Assembly: GCA_012515235.1 (NCBI GenBank)
Contig: JAAYYU010000311.1
Coordinates: forward strand, 124,001 to 188,000
Direction of reading: 5' to 3'
DNA: 64,000 nucleotides
Origin: Candidatus Anammoximicrobium sp.
GTDB taxonomy: Bacteria > Planctomycetota > Planctomycetia > Pirellulales > Pirellulaceae
Shown one piece after another: positions 53,887 to 62,841 of this stretch (positions within the stretch are counted from its first letter, which is position 1; the number at the start of each line of letters is the position of its first letter). The position numbers and the translations under genes are program-made. The notes under the pieces are model-generated. The model saw only the letters and a program-made list of their open reading frames with translations. It searched no databases and was not told the origin of the DNA.

Positions 53887-55515
53887 ATGTCAAAGAAAGA
53901 CACAGGCCCGACAGATAACGAGTCACTGGGAATCCACGAATCGGCCCGCCGTGACAAACTGCGCAAGATTGTGGAAATGGGAATCGATCCGTGGGGCGGA
54001 CGATTCGATGGCCGGTCCTATATCGGAGACATCCGAGCCCGGTGTGGAGAGATCAAATTGCAGAAGGCAAGCGGCGAAAGCGTCGAGTTGCCGAACTTGG
54101 ACGATCCGCAGGCCGTGGATTTCCGGGCGTGGCTGCAGCAGCAGGGGCCCGGCGAGTTGACGGGGCCGCAGGTGCGCGCGGCGGGCCGCGTGGTCTTGCA
54201 ACGGGACGCCGGCAAACTCCGCTTCGTCGACATCCAGGATTGGACCGGCAAGGTCCAGTTATTCATTGGCAAGCAGCAGGTCGGGGACGAAGGGTTCGCC
54301 TTGGCCGGCAACATCGATCTGGGGGATCTGGTCGGCGTGGACGGCCAGCTCCGGCGCACCAAGACGGGCGAGTTGACGATCTTTGCCCAGCAACTGCACT
54401 TCCTCTGCAAGGCCCTCGATCCGCCGCCGGAAAAGCACCACGGCCTGCAGGATCCGGAATTGCGGCAGCGGATGCGGTACCTGGATTTGACCTATTCGGA
54501 AGGCGTCCTGCCGCGATTTCTCAACCGCACCAAGATCGTCCATTCGATCCGTCAGACGCTGGCCCGCGAAGGCTTCTGCGAAATCGAAGGGCCGACGCTG
54601 CACACGATCGCCGGCGGCGCCGCAGCACGGCCGTTTATTACCCATCACAATACCCTGGACATCCGGCTGTTCCTGCGGATCGCCTTGGAATTGCACCTGA
54701 AACGCCTGCTGGTGGGCGGCATGGAGCGGGTCTACGAGTTGGGCCGCGTGTACCGCAACGAAGGGATCAGCCAGAAGCACAACCCTGAATTCACGATGCT
54801 CGAAGTCTATCAGGCGTACGGCAACTACGAGACGATGATGGAACTGACGGAGAAGATCTTCGTCGACGCGATTCAAGCGCTTGGCGCCCCCTATCGCCTG
54901 CCGTGGGGCGACCAGGAAATCGACTTCACGCCGCCCTTTGCTCGCAGGACGTACAACGAGTTGTTCCAGGAGCACACCGGCGTGGCTCCGGACGATGCGG
55001 CCGCCGTCGCCGCGTTAGCCAAATCGCTGGGTCTGGAGACTGCCAACCGGCATCCGGACGTGATCAAGAGCGAGGTCTTCGAGGCCCGGGTCGAGGATGC
55101 GCTGGTCGGCCCCGTGTTCGTGATCGACTATCCGGCCAGCATCTGCCCGCTGACGAAACGCAAACTCGGCCAGTCCGAGATCGCCGAGCGGTTCGAGCTG
55201 TTCGTCCACGGCATGGAAGTCGCCAACGCCTACACCGAGTTGAACGACCCGGACCTGCAGGAACAGCTGTTCAAGACGCAGTTGGAGGGCATGCCTGAGG
55301 AAGAGTCGATGGCCAAGATGGATCACGATTTCCTCCGCGCGTTGCGGCACGGCATGCCGCCCGCGGGCGGACTGGGCATCGGCATCGATCGGCTAGTCAT
55401 GCTGCTGACCAACTCGCCTTCGATTCGGGACGTGATCCTGTTCCCGCTGCTGCGGCCTGAGATCGGCGGAACTTCGCGGAGCGACGGCGGCGAGGCGGTC
55501 ACGGAGACCTCGTGA
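53887..55515 (+). CDS. lysS: Lysyl-tRNA synthetase (class II)
   Basis: 542-aa class II synthetase that charges tRNA-Lys. N-terminal OB-fold anticodon-binding domain (VRAAGRVVLQRDAGKLRFVDIQD), then the class II core: motif 2 VYRNEGISQKHNPEFTMLE and motif 3 GLGIGIDRLVMLLTNSPSIRDVILFP. It is somewhat longer than typical LysS (about 500) because of an N-terminal linker with a stretch (ELPNLDDPQAVDFRAWLQQQ) before the OB fold. Start at ATG 53887 or the GTG one codon earlier; neither has a clear Shine-Dalgarno. It heads the lysS-lolC-lolD-aminotransferase run on the plus strand, with its own promoter. Confidence 0.97.
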   Translation: MSKKDTGPTDNESLGIHESARRDKLRKIVEMGIDPWGGRFDGRSYIGDIRARCGEIKLQKASGESVELPNLDDPQAVDFRAWLQQQGPGELTGPQVRAAGRVVLQRDAGKLRFVDIQDWTGKVQLFIGKQQVGDEGFALAGNIDLGDLVGVDGQLRRTKTGELTIFAQQLHFLCKALDPPPEKHHGLQDPELRQRMRYLDLTYSEGVLPRFLNRTKIVHSIRQTLAREGFCEIEGPTLHTIAGGAAARPFITHHNTLDIRLFLRIALELHLKRLLVGGMERVYELGRVYRNEGISQKHNPEFTMLEVYQAYGNYETMMELTEKIFVDAIQALGAPYRLPWGDQEIDFTPPFARRTYNELFQEHTGVAPDDAAAVAALAKSLGLETANRHPDVIKSEVFEARVEDALVGPVFVIDYPASICPLTKRKLGQSEIAERFELFVHGMEVANAYTELNDPDLQEQLFKTQLEGMPEEESMAKMDHDFLRALRHGMPPAGGLGIGIDRLVMLLTNSPSIRDVILFPLLRPEIGGTSRSDGGEAVTETS

Positions 55516-55604
55516 GGGCGGACGAAAACGGGACCGCCGCCGCTGGAACGCTCGCGGAGTCCGTCCCTGTTCGTCGGGAATGAAACCGAGCCAAAGGATT
55601 GGCC

Positions 55605-57176
55605 ATGTACAAACTGCTTCTGTCCTGGCGATATCTCCGGACGCGTTACATCGCCCTGGCTTCGATCATCAGCGTCACGCTGGGCGTAGCGACGCTGATC
55701 GTGGTGAACAGCGTGATGGAAGGCTTTTCGCAGGAGATGCACAAGCGGCTGCACGGGGTGCTGTCCGATCTGGTCTTTGAAAGCCACAGTCTGGGCGGTC
55801 TGCCCGATCCGCAGTGGCACGAGCAAGAGATCCGCAAGGAACTGGGCGACCGCGTCGCGGGGATGACGGCGACCGTCCAGGTGCCGGCCATGCTCAGTTT
55901 CAACGTCCGCGGCCAGTGGATCACGCGGCAGGTGAATCTGATCGGCATCGACGAACGCACGTACGCCCAGGTCGGCGATTTCAGCCAGTATCTGCTGCAC
56001 CCCGAAAACCGCACCCAACTCAACTTTCTGCTGCGGGAGCAAGGTTACGACCGGCGGCTTGCCGAAGCGGGCTGGGATTACCGGCGGACGCGCATCGCCT
56101 ATGAACGCGCCGTCCAGGAGCAGATGCAGCAGATCGAAGCGGCGCGGCGCCGGACGCAGGCCGAGGCCGGCGCGCCGGTTGCTACGGACCCGCCTTCCCC
56201 GCCCAGCGATCCCTACGGCGCCGTCCCGAGCGACCCCTATGCCGCGACGGCTGCCGCCGACAAGGATGCCCAAGTCTTCGACGAAGCCAAGGAGCAGCAT
56301 ACGGGCGTCATCCTAGGCCTGATGGTCGCCAGCGTGCGACACCGGGACGCCGACAACGTCGTCCGCGATTACTTCCTGTGCCGTCCCGGAGACGACGTGA
56401 ATTTGACGTTTCCCACTGCGCCGCCGGCGGGAGAAGCCCCTACGGCGCAAAGCGCAAAGTTCACGGTGGTCGACCTGTATGAGAGCAAGATGAGCGAATA
56501 CGACAGCAGCCTGGCCTTCGTCCCGCTGAAGGAACTGCAGCGGTTGCGGGGCATGATCGATCCGCAAACCGGCGTCACCAGCGTCACGTCGCTCCAGATC
56601 CGTTTGCGTCCCGGCAGCGACTTGAACGTCGCCCGGGACAAACTGATCCGCCGGTTTCCGACGGACCAGTACGCCTACCGCATCCAGACGTGGAAGGATT
56701 TGCAGGGACCGTTGCTGGCGGCGGTCCAGATGGAGACCACGATCCTGAACATCCTGCTGTTCTTGATCATCGCGGTGGCCGGTTTCGGCATCCTGGCCAC
56801 GTTTTTCATGATCGTCGTCGAGAAGACGCGGGACGTGGGAATTCTGAAGGCGCTGGGGGCGCCGAGCGGCGGCGTGATGAGCATCTTTCTCGGCTACGGC
56901 TTTTCGCTGGGTTCCGTCGGTTCCGGCGTGGGCATGGTCCTGGGACTGCTGTTTGTGGTTTACATCAACGAGATCGCCGCCGGATTGGAGCGGCTGCTGG
57001 GCCGGGAAATCTTTGATCCGACCATCTACTACTTTCAGGAAATTCCCACCCAGATCGATCCGCTGACCGTGGGACTGGTTGTGGCAGGCGCCGTCGCCAT
57101 CGCCGTCTTGGCCAGCGTGTTGCCGGCGCTGCGTGCGGCGCGGCTGCATCCCGTCGAAGCGTTGCGATACGAATGA
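55605..57176 (+). CDS. ABC exporter permease, LolC/LolE family
   Basis: 523-aa permease of the MacB/FtsX-type LolCE family, which moves lipoproteins or related substrates from the inner membrane. One N-terminal helix (LASIISVTLGVATLIVVN), a large periplasmic domain (about 45-370) and three C-terminal helices (ILNILLFLIIAVAGFGILATFFMIV, SVGSGVGMVLGLLFVVYI, VGLVVAGAVAIAVLASVLPAL). The conserved VVEKTRDVGILKALGA cytoplasmic loop contacts the ATPase. The periplasmic part has a disordered insert (APVATDPPSPPSDPYGAVPSDPYAATAAA) with a repeated SDPY motif. ATG 55605 follows AAAGGA. Its ATPase partner is 28 bp downstream. Confidence 0.88.
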   Translation: MYKLLLSWRYLRTRYIALASIISVTLGVATLIVVNSVMEGFSQEMHKRLHGVLSDLVFESHSLGGLPDPQWHEQEIRKELGDRVAGMTATVQVPAMLSFNVRGQWITRQVNLIGIDERTYAQVGDFSQYLLHPENRTQLNFLLREQGYDRRLAEAGWDYRRTRIAYERAVQEQMQQIEAARRRTQAEAGAPVATDPPSPPSDPYGAVPSDPYAATAAADKDAQVFDEAKEQHTGVILGLMVASVRHRDADNVVRDYFLCRPGDDVNLTFPTAPPAGEAPTAQSAKFTVVDLYESKMSEYDSSLAFVPLKELQRLRGMIDPQTGVTSVTSLQIRLRPGSDLNVARDKLIRRFPTDQYAYRIQTWKDLQGPLLAAVQMETTILNILLFLIIAVAGFGILATFFMIVVEKTRDVGILKALGAPSGGVMSIFLGYGFSLGSVGSGVGMVLGLLFVVYINEIAAGLERLLGREIFDPTIYYFQEIPTQIDPLTVGLVVAGAVAIAVLASVLPALRAARLHPVEALRYE

Positions 57177-57204
57177 CGAAGCACCAAGGCAAGGGCAGGA
57201 CACC

Positions 57205-58053
57205 ATGAATTCAGTCACTTATGCTTCGGCCGCTCCCCACCTGCGACGGCCGGCGCAACGGTCGGGCGTTCTGTTGGACAGCTTTCAAGACCTTGACCGC
57301 GCGGCGGCGACGCCGGCCACGGTCCCGGCGGCGGGAAACCCTGCCGCTCCCGGCGACGGCCAGCTGTTGTGCGCCAACAAGGTCTTCAAGAGCTACCGCC
57401 AGAACAAGCACATCATCCCCGTCCTGCGAGGCGTCGATTTTTCGATCCGGCCAGGCGAATTCGTGGCGGTCGTGGGCCAGAGCGGCTCGGGCAAAAGCAC
57501 CCTGTTGCACCTGCTGGGCACCCTGGACGCTCCGGACGCCGGGGAGATCCACTTCGAGGGCAACCGGATCGACAATCTGCCCTCCCAGGCCCGCGACGTG
57601 CTGCGGAACCGCTACTTCGGCATGATTTTCCAGTTCTATCACTTGTTGCCCGAATTGACCACGCTGGAAAACGTGCTGGCTCCGAAAATGATCGGCCAGG
57701 GCGTCTTCCGCTACTGGATCAACAAGCGGCAGCACCAGGAAGAAGCCCGCCACTTGCTGGATCTGGTCGGCCTGTCGCACCGCCTGAACCACAAGCCCAA
57801 GGAGCTTTCCGGAGGCGAAATGCAGCGGGCGGCCATTGCCCGAGCGCTGGTCGCCGCCCCCCAATTGCTGCTGGCCGACGAGCCTACGGGAAACCTGGAC
57901 CGGCAGACCGGCCAAGAGATTATGGAGTTGCTGCAATCCTTGAACCGGAGGCAAAACCTCACTATAGTCATGGTTACGCACGATCAGACAATCGCCGCCC
58001 TGGCCGACCGCACGGTGCGATTGGTCGAAGGGTTGGTGGAACGCCTTGCGTAA
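57205..58053 (+). CDS. lolD: ABC exporter ATPase, LolD family
   Basis: 282-aa ATP-binding subunit that powers the preceding permease. Walker A is GQSGSGKST, Q-loop FQFYHL, signature LSGGEMQR, Walker B LLLADEPTGNLD and switch His VTHDQ. Typical LolD is about 230 aa; this one has an N-terminal extension of roughly 55 residues (Ala/Pro-rich) before the domain. AGGGCAGGA precedes ATG 57205. In planctomycetes such pairs are likely outer-membrane lipoprotein exporters, but the cargo is inferred only. Confidence 0.92.
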   Translation: MNSVTYASAAPHLRRPAQRSGVLLDSFQDLDRAAATPATVPAAGNPAAPGDGQLLCANKVFKSYRQNKHIIPVLRGVDFSIRPGEFVAVVGQSGSGKSTLLHLLGTLDAPDAGEIHFEGNRIDNLPSQARDVLRNRYFGMIFQFYHLLPELTTLENVLAPKMIGQGVFRYWINKRQHQEEARHLLDLVGLSHRLNHKPKELSGGEMQRAAIARALVAAPQLLLADEPTGNLDRQTGQEIMELLQSLNRRQNLTIVMVTHDQTIAALADRTVRLVEGLVERLA

Positions 58054-58065
58054 CCAGGATCTGCC

Positions 58066-58923
58066 ATGTCTTTGAAGATCTACATCAACGGAAAACTGTA
58101 CGACAAAGAGGACGCCAAGGTCAGCGTCTACGATCACGGACTGCTGTACGGCGATGGCGTCTTTGAAGGCATGCGAATCTACGGCGGCAAGGTGTTCCGA
58201 CTGGCGGAACACCTGGAGCGACTGTGGAATTCCGCCAAGGCGATCTGGCTGGAAATCCCCATGACGCCCGAAGCACTGGCAGAGGCGGTGAACCAGACCA
58301 TGCAAGTCAACGGCATCCGGGACGGCTATGTGCGACTGGTCGTCACTCGCGGAGCGGGCACGCTGGGCCTGGACCCGAACAAGTGCAGCGACCCGCAGGT
58401 GATCGTCATTGCCGATACCATCACGCTGTATCCGCGCGAGTACTATGAACAGGGACTGCACATCGTTACGGTCAGCACGATCCGCAATCACCCGGCGGCC
58501 CTCAGCCCGCGGATCAAGTCGCTGAACTACCTGAACAACATCCTGGCCAAAATCGAAGGCCTGCAAGCCGGCTGCGTCGAAGCCCTGATGCTGAATCAGA
58601 AGGGCGAGGTCTCGGAGTGCACCGGCGATAATATCTTCCTGGTGCGGAAAGGCGAGTTGCTGACGCCCTCCGTCGACGCGGGCGTCCTGGAGGGCATCAC
58701 CCGCTCGGTCGTGCTGGAGTTGGCTCGCGAGTTGAAGATTCCGGTCCGCGAAATTCCGCTCACCAAGCACGACGTGTATATCGCCGACGAATGCTTCCTG
58801 ACGGGCAGCGCGGCCGAGATCGTCCCGGTGACCAAGGTCGACAGCCGCAAGATCGGCGACGGCCTGCCGGGCCCGATCACGCGGCGACTGCTGAAACGGT
58901 TTCACGAGGTCACGCGGCAGTAG
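58066..58923 (+). CDS. ilvE: Class-IV PLP aminotransferase (branched-chain or D-amino-acid type)
   Basis: 285-aa fold-type IV aminotransferase. K151 in RIKSLNYLNN is the PLP lysine; VSVYDHGLLYGDGVFEGM and GSAAEIVPVTKVDSR are the family landmarks. IlvE converts branched-chain 2-oxo acids with glutamate, whereas the close relative Dat uses D-amino acids; the visible sequence does not decide. It follows lolD by 12 bp. Next on the strand comes dgcN-dgcA, whose products act on D-glutamate in other bacteria, so a D-amino-acid role is a real alternative. Confidence 0.85.
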   Translation: MSLKIYINGKLYDKEDAKVSVYDHGLLYGDGVFEGMRIYGGKVFRLAEHLERLWNSAKAIWLEIPMTPEALAEAVNQTMQVNGIRDGYVRLVVTRGAGTLGLDPNKCSDPQVIVIADTITLYPREYYEQGLHIVTVSTIRNHPAALSPRIKSLNYLNNILAKIEGLQAGCVEALMLNQKGEVSECTGDNIFLVRKGELLTPSVDAGVLEGITRSVVLELARELKIPVREIPLTKHDVYIADECFLTGSAAEIVPVTKVDSRKIGDGLPGPITRRLLKRFHEVTRQ

Positions 58924-58974
58924 ATCGTACACCTCTCGCTCCGCGAGAGAAGAACCCCCCCGCCCGCTGCCCCC

Positions 58975-60087
58975 ATGTCCAGTCGCCGTTTCATTATCCT
59001 TACCGAGGGCTACGCCAACCCGCTCACCGCCAAGACGGCGGTCTGCGTACTCCGCTACTGTCCGGACGAAGTCGTCGCGTTGTTGGACAGCACGCAGGCG
59101 GGCCAGACCAGCCGGGAGGTGTTCGGCGTCGGCGACGTGCCGTTCGTGGCCGATCTGGCTCAAGCGCCGGACGCCCGAACACTGCTGGTCGGCATCGCCA
59201 ATCCCGGCGGCAAGATTCCGCCGGCCTGGCGCCGGCTCCTGCTTCAAGCCATCGACCGCGGCCTGGACATCGTGTCCGGCATGCACGAGTTTTTGGGGGC
59301 CGACTCGGAGTTCGCCGCGGCGGCGGCCGCGCGGGGCGTGCGGCTGATCGACGTCCGCCAGAGCCCGTTGAAACGCGTCTCGGCCGCGGTGCCATTCCGG
59401 CCGGGCTGCCTCCGCGTCCACACGGTCGGCCAGGACTGCAGTGTGGGCAAGATGGTCACGAGCGTGGAAATCACCCGCGAACTGAAACGCCGCGGTGGCG
59501 ACGCCAAGTTCGCCGCCACGGGGCAAACCGGAATCATCGTCGAAGGCGACGGCTATCCCATCGACTGCATGGTGGCCGATTTCATCAGCGGGGCCGCCGA
59601 ACAACTGGTGCTGGACAACCAGCATCACGAGTTCGTCGTGATCGAGGGTCAAGGCAGCCTGGTGCACCCGTTCTATTCGGGAGTCACCTTGGGGTTGCTG
59701 CACGGCTGCCAGCCGCAGGGTCTGATCTTCTGCTACGAAGCCGGCCGGACCGCGCCGTTGGGCGCGAGCCACATCCGGCTGCCGTCGCTGGCCAAGATCA
59801 TGCAGTTGACGGAGTTGGCGGCCAGCGTGTATCACCCCTGCCGCATGATCGGGATTTCGATGAACAGCCGCCGGCTGTCGGCCGCGGAGGCCGAGGCGGA
59901 ACGCGACCGGGTCGGCACCGAATTCGGCCTGCCGGTGTGCGACGTTTTCCGGCACGGGCCCGGCGAGTTGGCCGACGCCGTGCTGCGGCTCAAGCAGGAC
60001 CTGGAGCGGGAAGCCCGTGCGACGGACGCGGCCCGGAACGACCCCGCTCCAAACCGCCGCGAAAAACCAGGAGCGCCGTGCCCATGA
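58975..60087 (+). CDS. dgcN: DgcN-type (DUF1611) D-glutamate N-acetyltransferase-like protein
   Basis: 370-aa DUF1611-family protein. In marine Proteobacteria and haloarchaea the family member DgcN acetylates D-glutamate in a D-Glu catabolic route. The N-terminal part (about 1-140) is Rossmann-like (VVALLDSTQAGQ, LLVGIANPGGKIP); the C-terminal part is P-loop-like with GQDCSVGKM at 152-160 and VVIEGQGSLVHPFYSGVTLG. ATG 58975 has a weak purine tract (GAGAGAAGAA) upstream. It stops in an ATGA shared with dgcA, so the two are translationally coupled. Name from family resemblance plus gene pairing; activity not proven here. Confidence 0.75.
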   Translation: MSSRRFIILTEGYANPLTAKTAVCVLRYCPDEVVALLDSTQAGQTSREVFGVGDVPFVADLAQAPDARTLLVGIANPGGKIPPAWRRLLLQAIDRGLDIVSGMHEFLGADSEFAAAAAARGVRLIDVRQSPLKRVSAAVPFRPGCLRVHTVGQDCSVGKMVTSVEITRELKRRGGDAKFAATGQTGIIVEGDGYPIDCMVADFISGAAEQLVLDNQHHEFVVIEGQGSLVHPFYSGVTLGLLHGCQPQGLIFCYEAGRTAPLGASHIRLPSLAKIMQLTELAASVYHPCRMIGISMNSRRLSAAEAEAERDRVGTEFGLPVCDVFRHGPGELADAVLRLKQDLEREARATDAARNDPAPNRREKPGAPCP

Positions 60088-61121
60088 AACTCCACCTGTA
60101 CGAATTCGATCTGCCGCTGCGGCACGTATTCACCATTTCCCGCGGCTCGGTCACGGTCCAGAAGACGCTGATCGTCGACCTGGAACAAGACGGTCTGCAC
60201 GGCTACGGCGAAGCGACGGCCAATCCGTACTACGGCGTCAGCATCGAAAACATGGCGGCGGCGCTGATCGGCGTGCGGGCGGAAATCGAGCGCTGGTCGG
60301 GGGCCGATCCGGTCGAATTCTGGGACACGCTGCACCCGGCGCTGCGCGAGCACCCCTTTGCCCACTGCGCCCTGGACCAGGCGGCACACGATTGGTGGGG
60401 CAAGCAAGCCGGCTCGCCGTTGTATCGCCTGTGGGGCCTGAGCCTGGACAGGCTGCCTGCCAGCAACTACACCATCGGCATCGATACGATCGAAAAGATG
60501 GTCGCCAAACTCGATGAGTTTCCCGGCTGGCCGGTCTACAAAATCAAACTCGGCACGGAGCACGATTTGGAGATCGTCCGGCAATTGCGCCGGCACACGG
60601 ACGCCGTGTTTCGCGTCGACGCCAACTGCGGTTGGACGGCGGACGAAACCATCCGCAACGCGAGCGCCTTGCGGGATCTGAACGTCGAGTTCATCGAGCA
60701 ACCCCTGCCGGCCGACGCCCTCGACCAGATGCCGCGGGTATGCGCCGGCAGCGCGCTGCCGATTATCGCGGACGAAAGCTGCGGGGTCCCGGAGGACGTC
60801 CAGCGCTGTTGTGGCTGCTTTCACGGCGTGAACGTCAAGCTGGTCAAGTGCGGCGGCCTGTCGCCGGCGCGCCGGATGATCGCCCAGGCCCGCCAATTGG
60901 GCTTGAAAGTCATGGTCGGCTGCATGACCGAGTCCACCGTGGGGATCTCCGCCATTGCCCAACTGTTGCCCCAGTTGGACTACGTGGACATGGACGGAGC
61001 CGTGCTGTTGGCGCAGGACATCGCCACCGGAGCGGCGGTCCGGCAAGGGGTCTGCCGTTTCCCGCAAGAAAACGGCACCGGCGTCCAGTTGACCGCCAAA
61101 CCGCTGCGGACTCTGGCGTAG
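60084..61121 (+). CDS. dgcA: DgcA-type N-acetyl-D-glutamate racemase / dipeptide epimerase
   Basis: 345-aa enolase-superfamily enzyme of the muconate-lactonising/dipeptide-epimerase group. Catalytic residues are visible: KIK (K153, K155), metal ligands D179 (RVDANCGW), E205 (FIEQPL) and D230 (ADES), and K255 (KLVKCGG). Members are annotated as L-Ala-D/L-Glu epimerase or, next to DUF1611 genes, as DgcA, which racemises N-acetyl-D-glutamate. Because it is coupled to dgcN (ATGA overlap) the DgcA role is favoured; a peptidoglycan-dipeptide epimerase is the alternative. AGGAG lies 10-15 bp upstream of ATG 60084. Confidence 0.82.
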   Translation: MKLHLYEFDLPLRHVFTISRGSVTVQKTLIVDLEQDGLHGYGEATANPYYGVSIENMAAALIGVRAEIERWSGADPVEFWDTLHPALREHPFAHCALDQAAHDWWGKQAGSPLYRLWGLSLDRLPASNYTIGIDTIEKMVAKLDEFPGWPVYKIKLGTEHDLEIVRQLRRHTDAVFRVDANCGWTADETIRNASALRDLNVEFIEQPLPADALDQMPRVCAGSALPIIADESCGVPEDVQRCCGCFHGVNVKLVKCGGLSPARRMIAQARQLGLKVMVGCMTESTVGISAIAQLLPQLDYVDMDGAVLLAQDIATGAAVRQGVCRFPQENGTGVQLTAKPLRTLA

Positions 61122-61212
61122 CCGTGTCCCGTCGGGTAACATTCCCGCTATTCTGCCGTCGTTCGGTCACCCCGTTTCCCGTTTACCGCTTCGCGAATCA
61201 CGAGGACTGCCC

Positions 61213-62478
61213 ATGATGCGCACGCTTCTGTGTTGCCTATTCTGCGCGGCCGGCCTGCCTTGCTTCACAACGCCCTGTGCGCCCGCCCAGGAGTGGACAC
61301 GGTTTCGCGGCCCCAATGGCCAGGGGCACAGCGACGCGACGAACCTGCCCGAGCGCTGGACCGAGGCGGATTTGAACTGGAAGGCCGCCTTGCCCGGTCA
61401 AGGCCACTCGTCGCCGGTCCTGTGGGGAGACAAGATCTTTCTGATGAGCGCGGAGCCCAAGACGGCAACCCGCTACGTGCTCTGTCTGTCTGCCACCGAC
61501 GGCCGCGAACTGTGGCGCCGGCAGTACGCCTCCCAGACCCATCGCATCCACATGCGGAACACATACGGCAGCAGCACGCCGGCGGTGGATGCCGAGCGCG
61601 TGTATATCGCCTGGTCGACGCCCGCGCGATTGACCTTGCTGGCCCTGGATCACGACGGCCGCGACGTCTGGAAACGGGACCTCGGACCGGTCGTCAGCGA
61701 ACACGGCTTCGGCACCTCACCGATGCTGTACCAGGACATGGTCATCCTGTCCAACAGCCAGCAGGCGGAGGAATTGGAGCCGGGCCAGCAGCCGGGCAGG
61801 AGCGCGATGCTGGCGCTGGAGGCCAAGACGGGCCAGTTGCGTTGGAGCGAGCCGCGGGTCTCCAGCCGCGTTTGTTTCTCGACCCCGTGCATTTACGAGC
61901 CCGCCGGCGGGCCGCCGGAACTGATCTGCACCAGCACCAGCGACGGCATCTTCAGCTTGAACCCGCTGACCGGCAAGGAGAATTGGAAGTCGCCCGGCAC
62001 GCTCACCATGCGCGTGGTCAACTCGCCCCTGGTGACCGAAGGCTTGATCATCGGCAGCGTCGGCTCCGGCGGCGGCGGCAACTACATCGCCGCGGTTCGC
62101 CCTGGCCAAACACCGCAGACGGCGTATATCGTCAAGAAGAGCGCTTCGTACGTGCCCACGCTGGTGGCCAAAGACGGCTTGCTGTTCATGTTCAACGACA
62201 AGGGGGTGGTCTCCTGCCTGGAATTGCAAACCGGCGAACCCATCTGGCAGGAGCGCGTCAGCCGGGGCTTCTCCGGCTCGCCGGTGCTCGCTGACGACAA
62301 GTTGTACATCATCGACGACGAGGGGACTGTCCATGTCTTGGCCGCATCCAGTCAGTACCGCTTGTTAAGCAGCAATCCCTTGGGCGAACCGAGCCGCAGC
62401 ACTCCGGCAATCGCAGGGGGACGCCTTTATCTTCGCACGGTGTCTCATCTGGTTTCCGTAGGCGGCAACAAGCCTTGA
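61213..62478 (+). CDS. Secreted PQQ-like beta-propeller protein
   Basis: 421-aa exported protein. Signal peptide about 1-26 (LCCLFCAAGLPCFTTPCAPAQ). The mature part is a beta-propeller of PQQ-like repeats: WTRFRGPNGQGHS, LSATDGRELWRRQ, LDHDGRDVWKRDL, LEAKTGQLRWSE, LNPLTGKENWKS and LELQTGEPIWQ each give the 'G-x-x-x-W' pattern. Such outer-membrane-lineage 'PQQ-binding-like' proteins are abundant in planctomycetes; no catalytic motif of quinoprotein dehydrogenases is clear, so it may be a scaffold or binding protein. It follows dgcA after 91 bp on the same strand. Confidence 0.88.
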   Translation: MMRTLLCCLFCAAGLPCFTTPCAPAQEWTRFRGPNGQGHSDATNLPERWTEADLNWKAALPGQGHSSPVLWGDKIFLMSAEPKTATRYVLCLSATDGRELWRRQYASQTHRIHMRNTYGSSTPAVDAERVYIAWSTPARLTLLALDHDGRDVWKRDLGPVVSEHGFGTSPMLYQDMVILSNSQQAEELEPGQQPGRSAMLALEAKTGQLRWSEPRVSSRVCFSTPCIYEPAGGPPELICTSTSDGIFSLNPLTGKENWKSPGTLTMRVVNSPLVTEGLIIGSVGSGGGGNYIAAVRPGQTPQTAYIVKKSASYVPTLVAKDGLLFMFNDKGVVSCLELQTGEPIWQERVSRGFSGSPVLADDKLYIIDDEGTVHVLAASSQYRLLSSNPLGEPSRSTPAIAGGRLYLRTVSHLVSVGGNKP

Positions 62479-62512
62479 TGGGACGGGCTGTTCACCTCTC
62501 TGGAGCGTCCAC

Positions 62513-62662
62513 ATGTGGAACATCGTCATCGGCGTCTTGATGCTCCTGGCCGGGTTAAGCGGCCGGTTCTCGCTGATCGGGACCGGCAGCAGCAAAGCCT
62601 TGGCCTTCTTCGGAGCGGCGATCCTCGCCTGGGGGATCGTCCAAGTCGTCCGTCGCAGCTGA
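62513..62662 (+). CDS. Tiny two-helix membrane protein (49 aa)
   Basis: Short ORF with GGAG seven bases before its ATG. The protein MWNIVIGVLMLLAGLSGRFS... FFGAAILAWGIVQVVRRS has two short hydrophobic segments separated by a Gly/Ser loop, a pattern I recognise from many uncharacterised bacterial small membrane proteins ('MWNIIIG...IWGIVQI' type). Function unknown. It starts 34 bp after the PQQ-like gene and may be co-transcribed. The following stretch 62663-62841 holds nothing I can support. Confidence 0.75.
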   Translation: MWNIVIGVLMLLAGLSGRFSLIGTGSSKALAFFGAAILAWGIVQVVRRS

Positions 62663-62841
62663 ACGGATGGCGATCCGTGTCTCGGCTGTCACCCGGCGAG
62701 CGGTTTCGGCGCGGCAGGGCTCGGAGCCGCGTCAACACGGGGAATTGGGGCGTCCAGCGGCCCGGCACGGCTCGGAGAGCCATGCTGCGACGGGCCTGTC
62801 CCCTAGACGAAGGCCCGGACCGTTGTTAGATTCACGAACTC

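Noticed and set aside
58791..61121. 776-codon frame covering dgcN and dgcA
   Set aside because: The first part is out of frame with the aminotransferase and dgcN; only the part from 60084 is dgcA.
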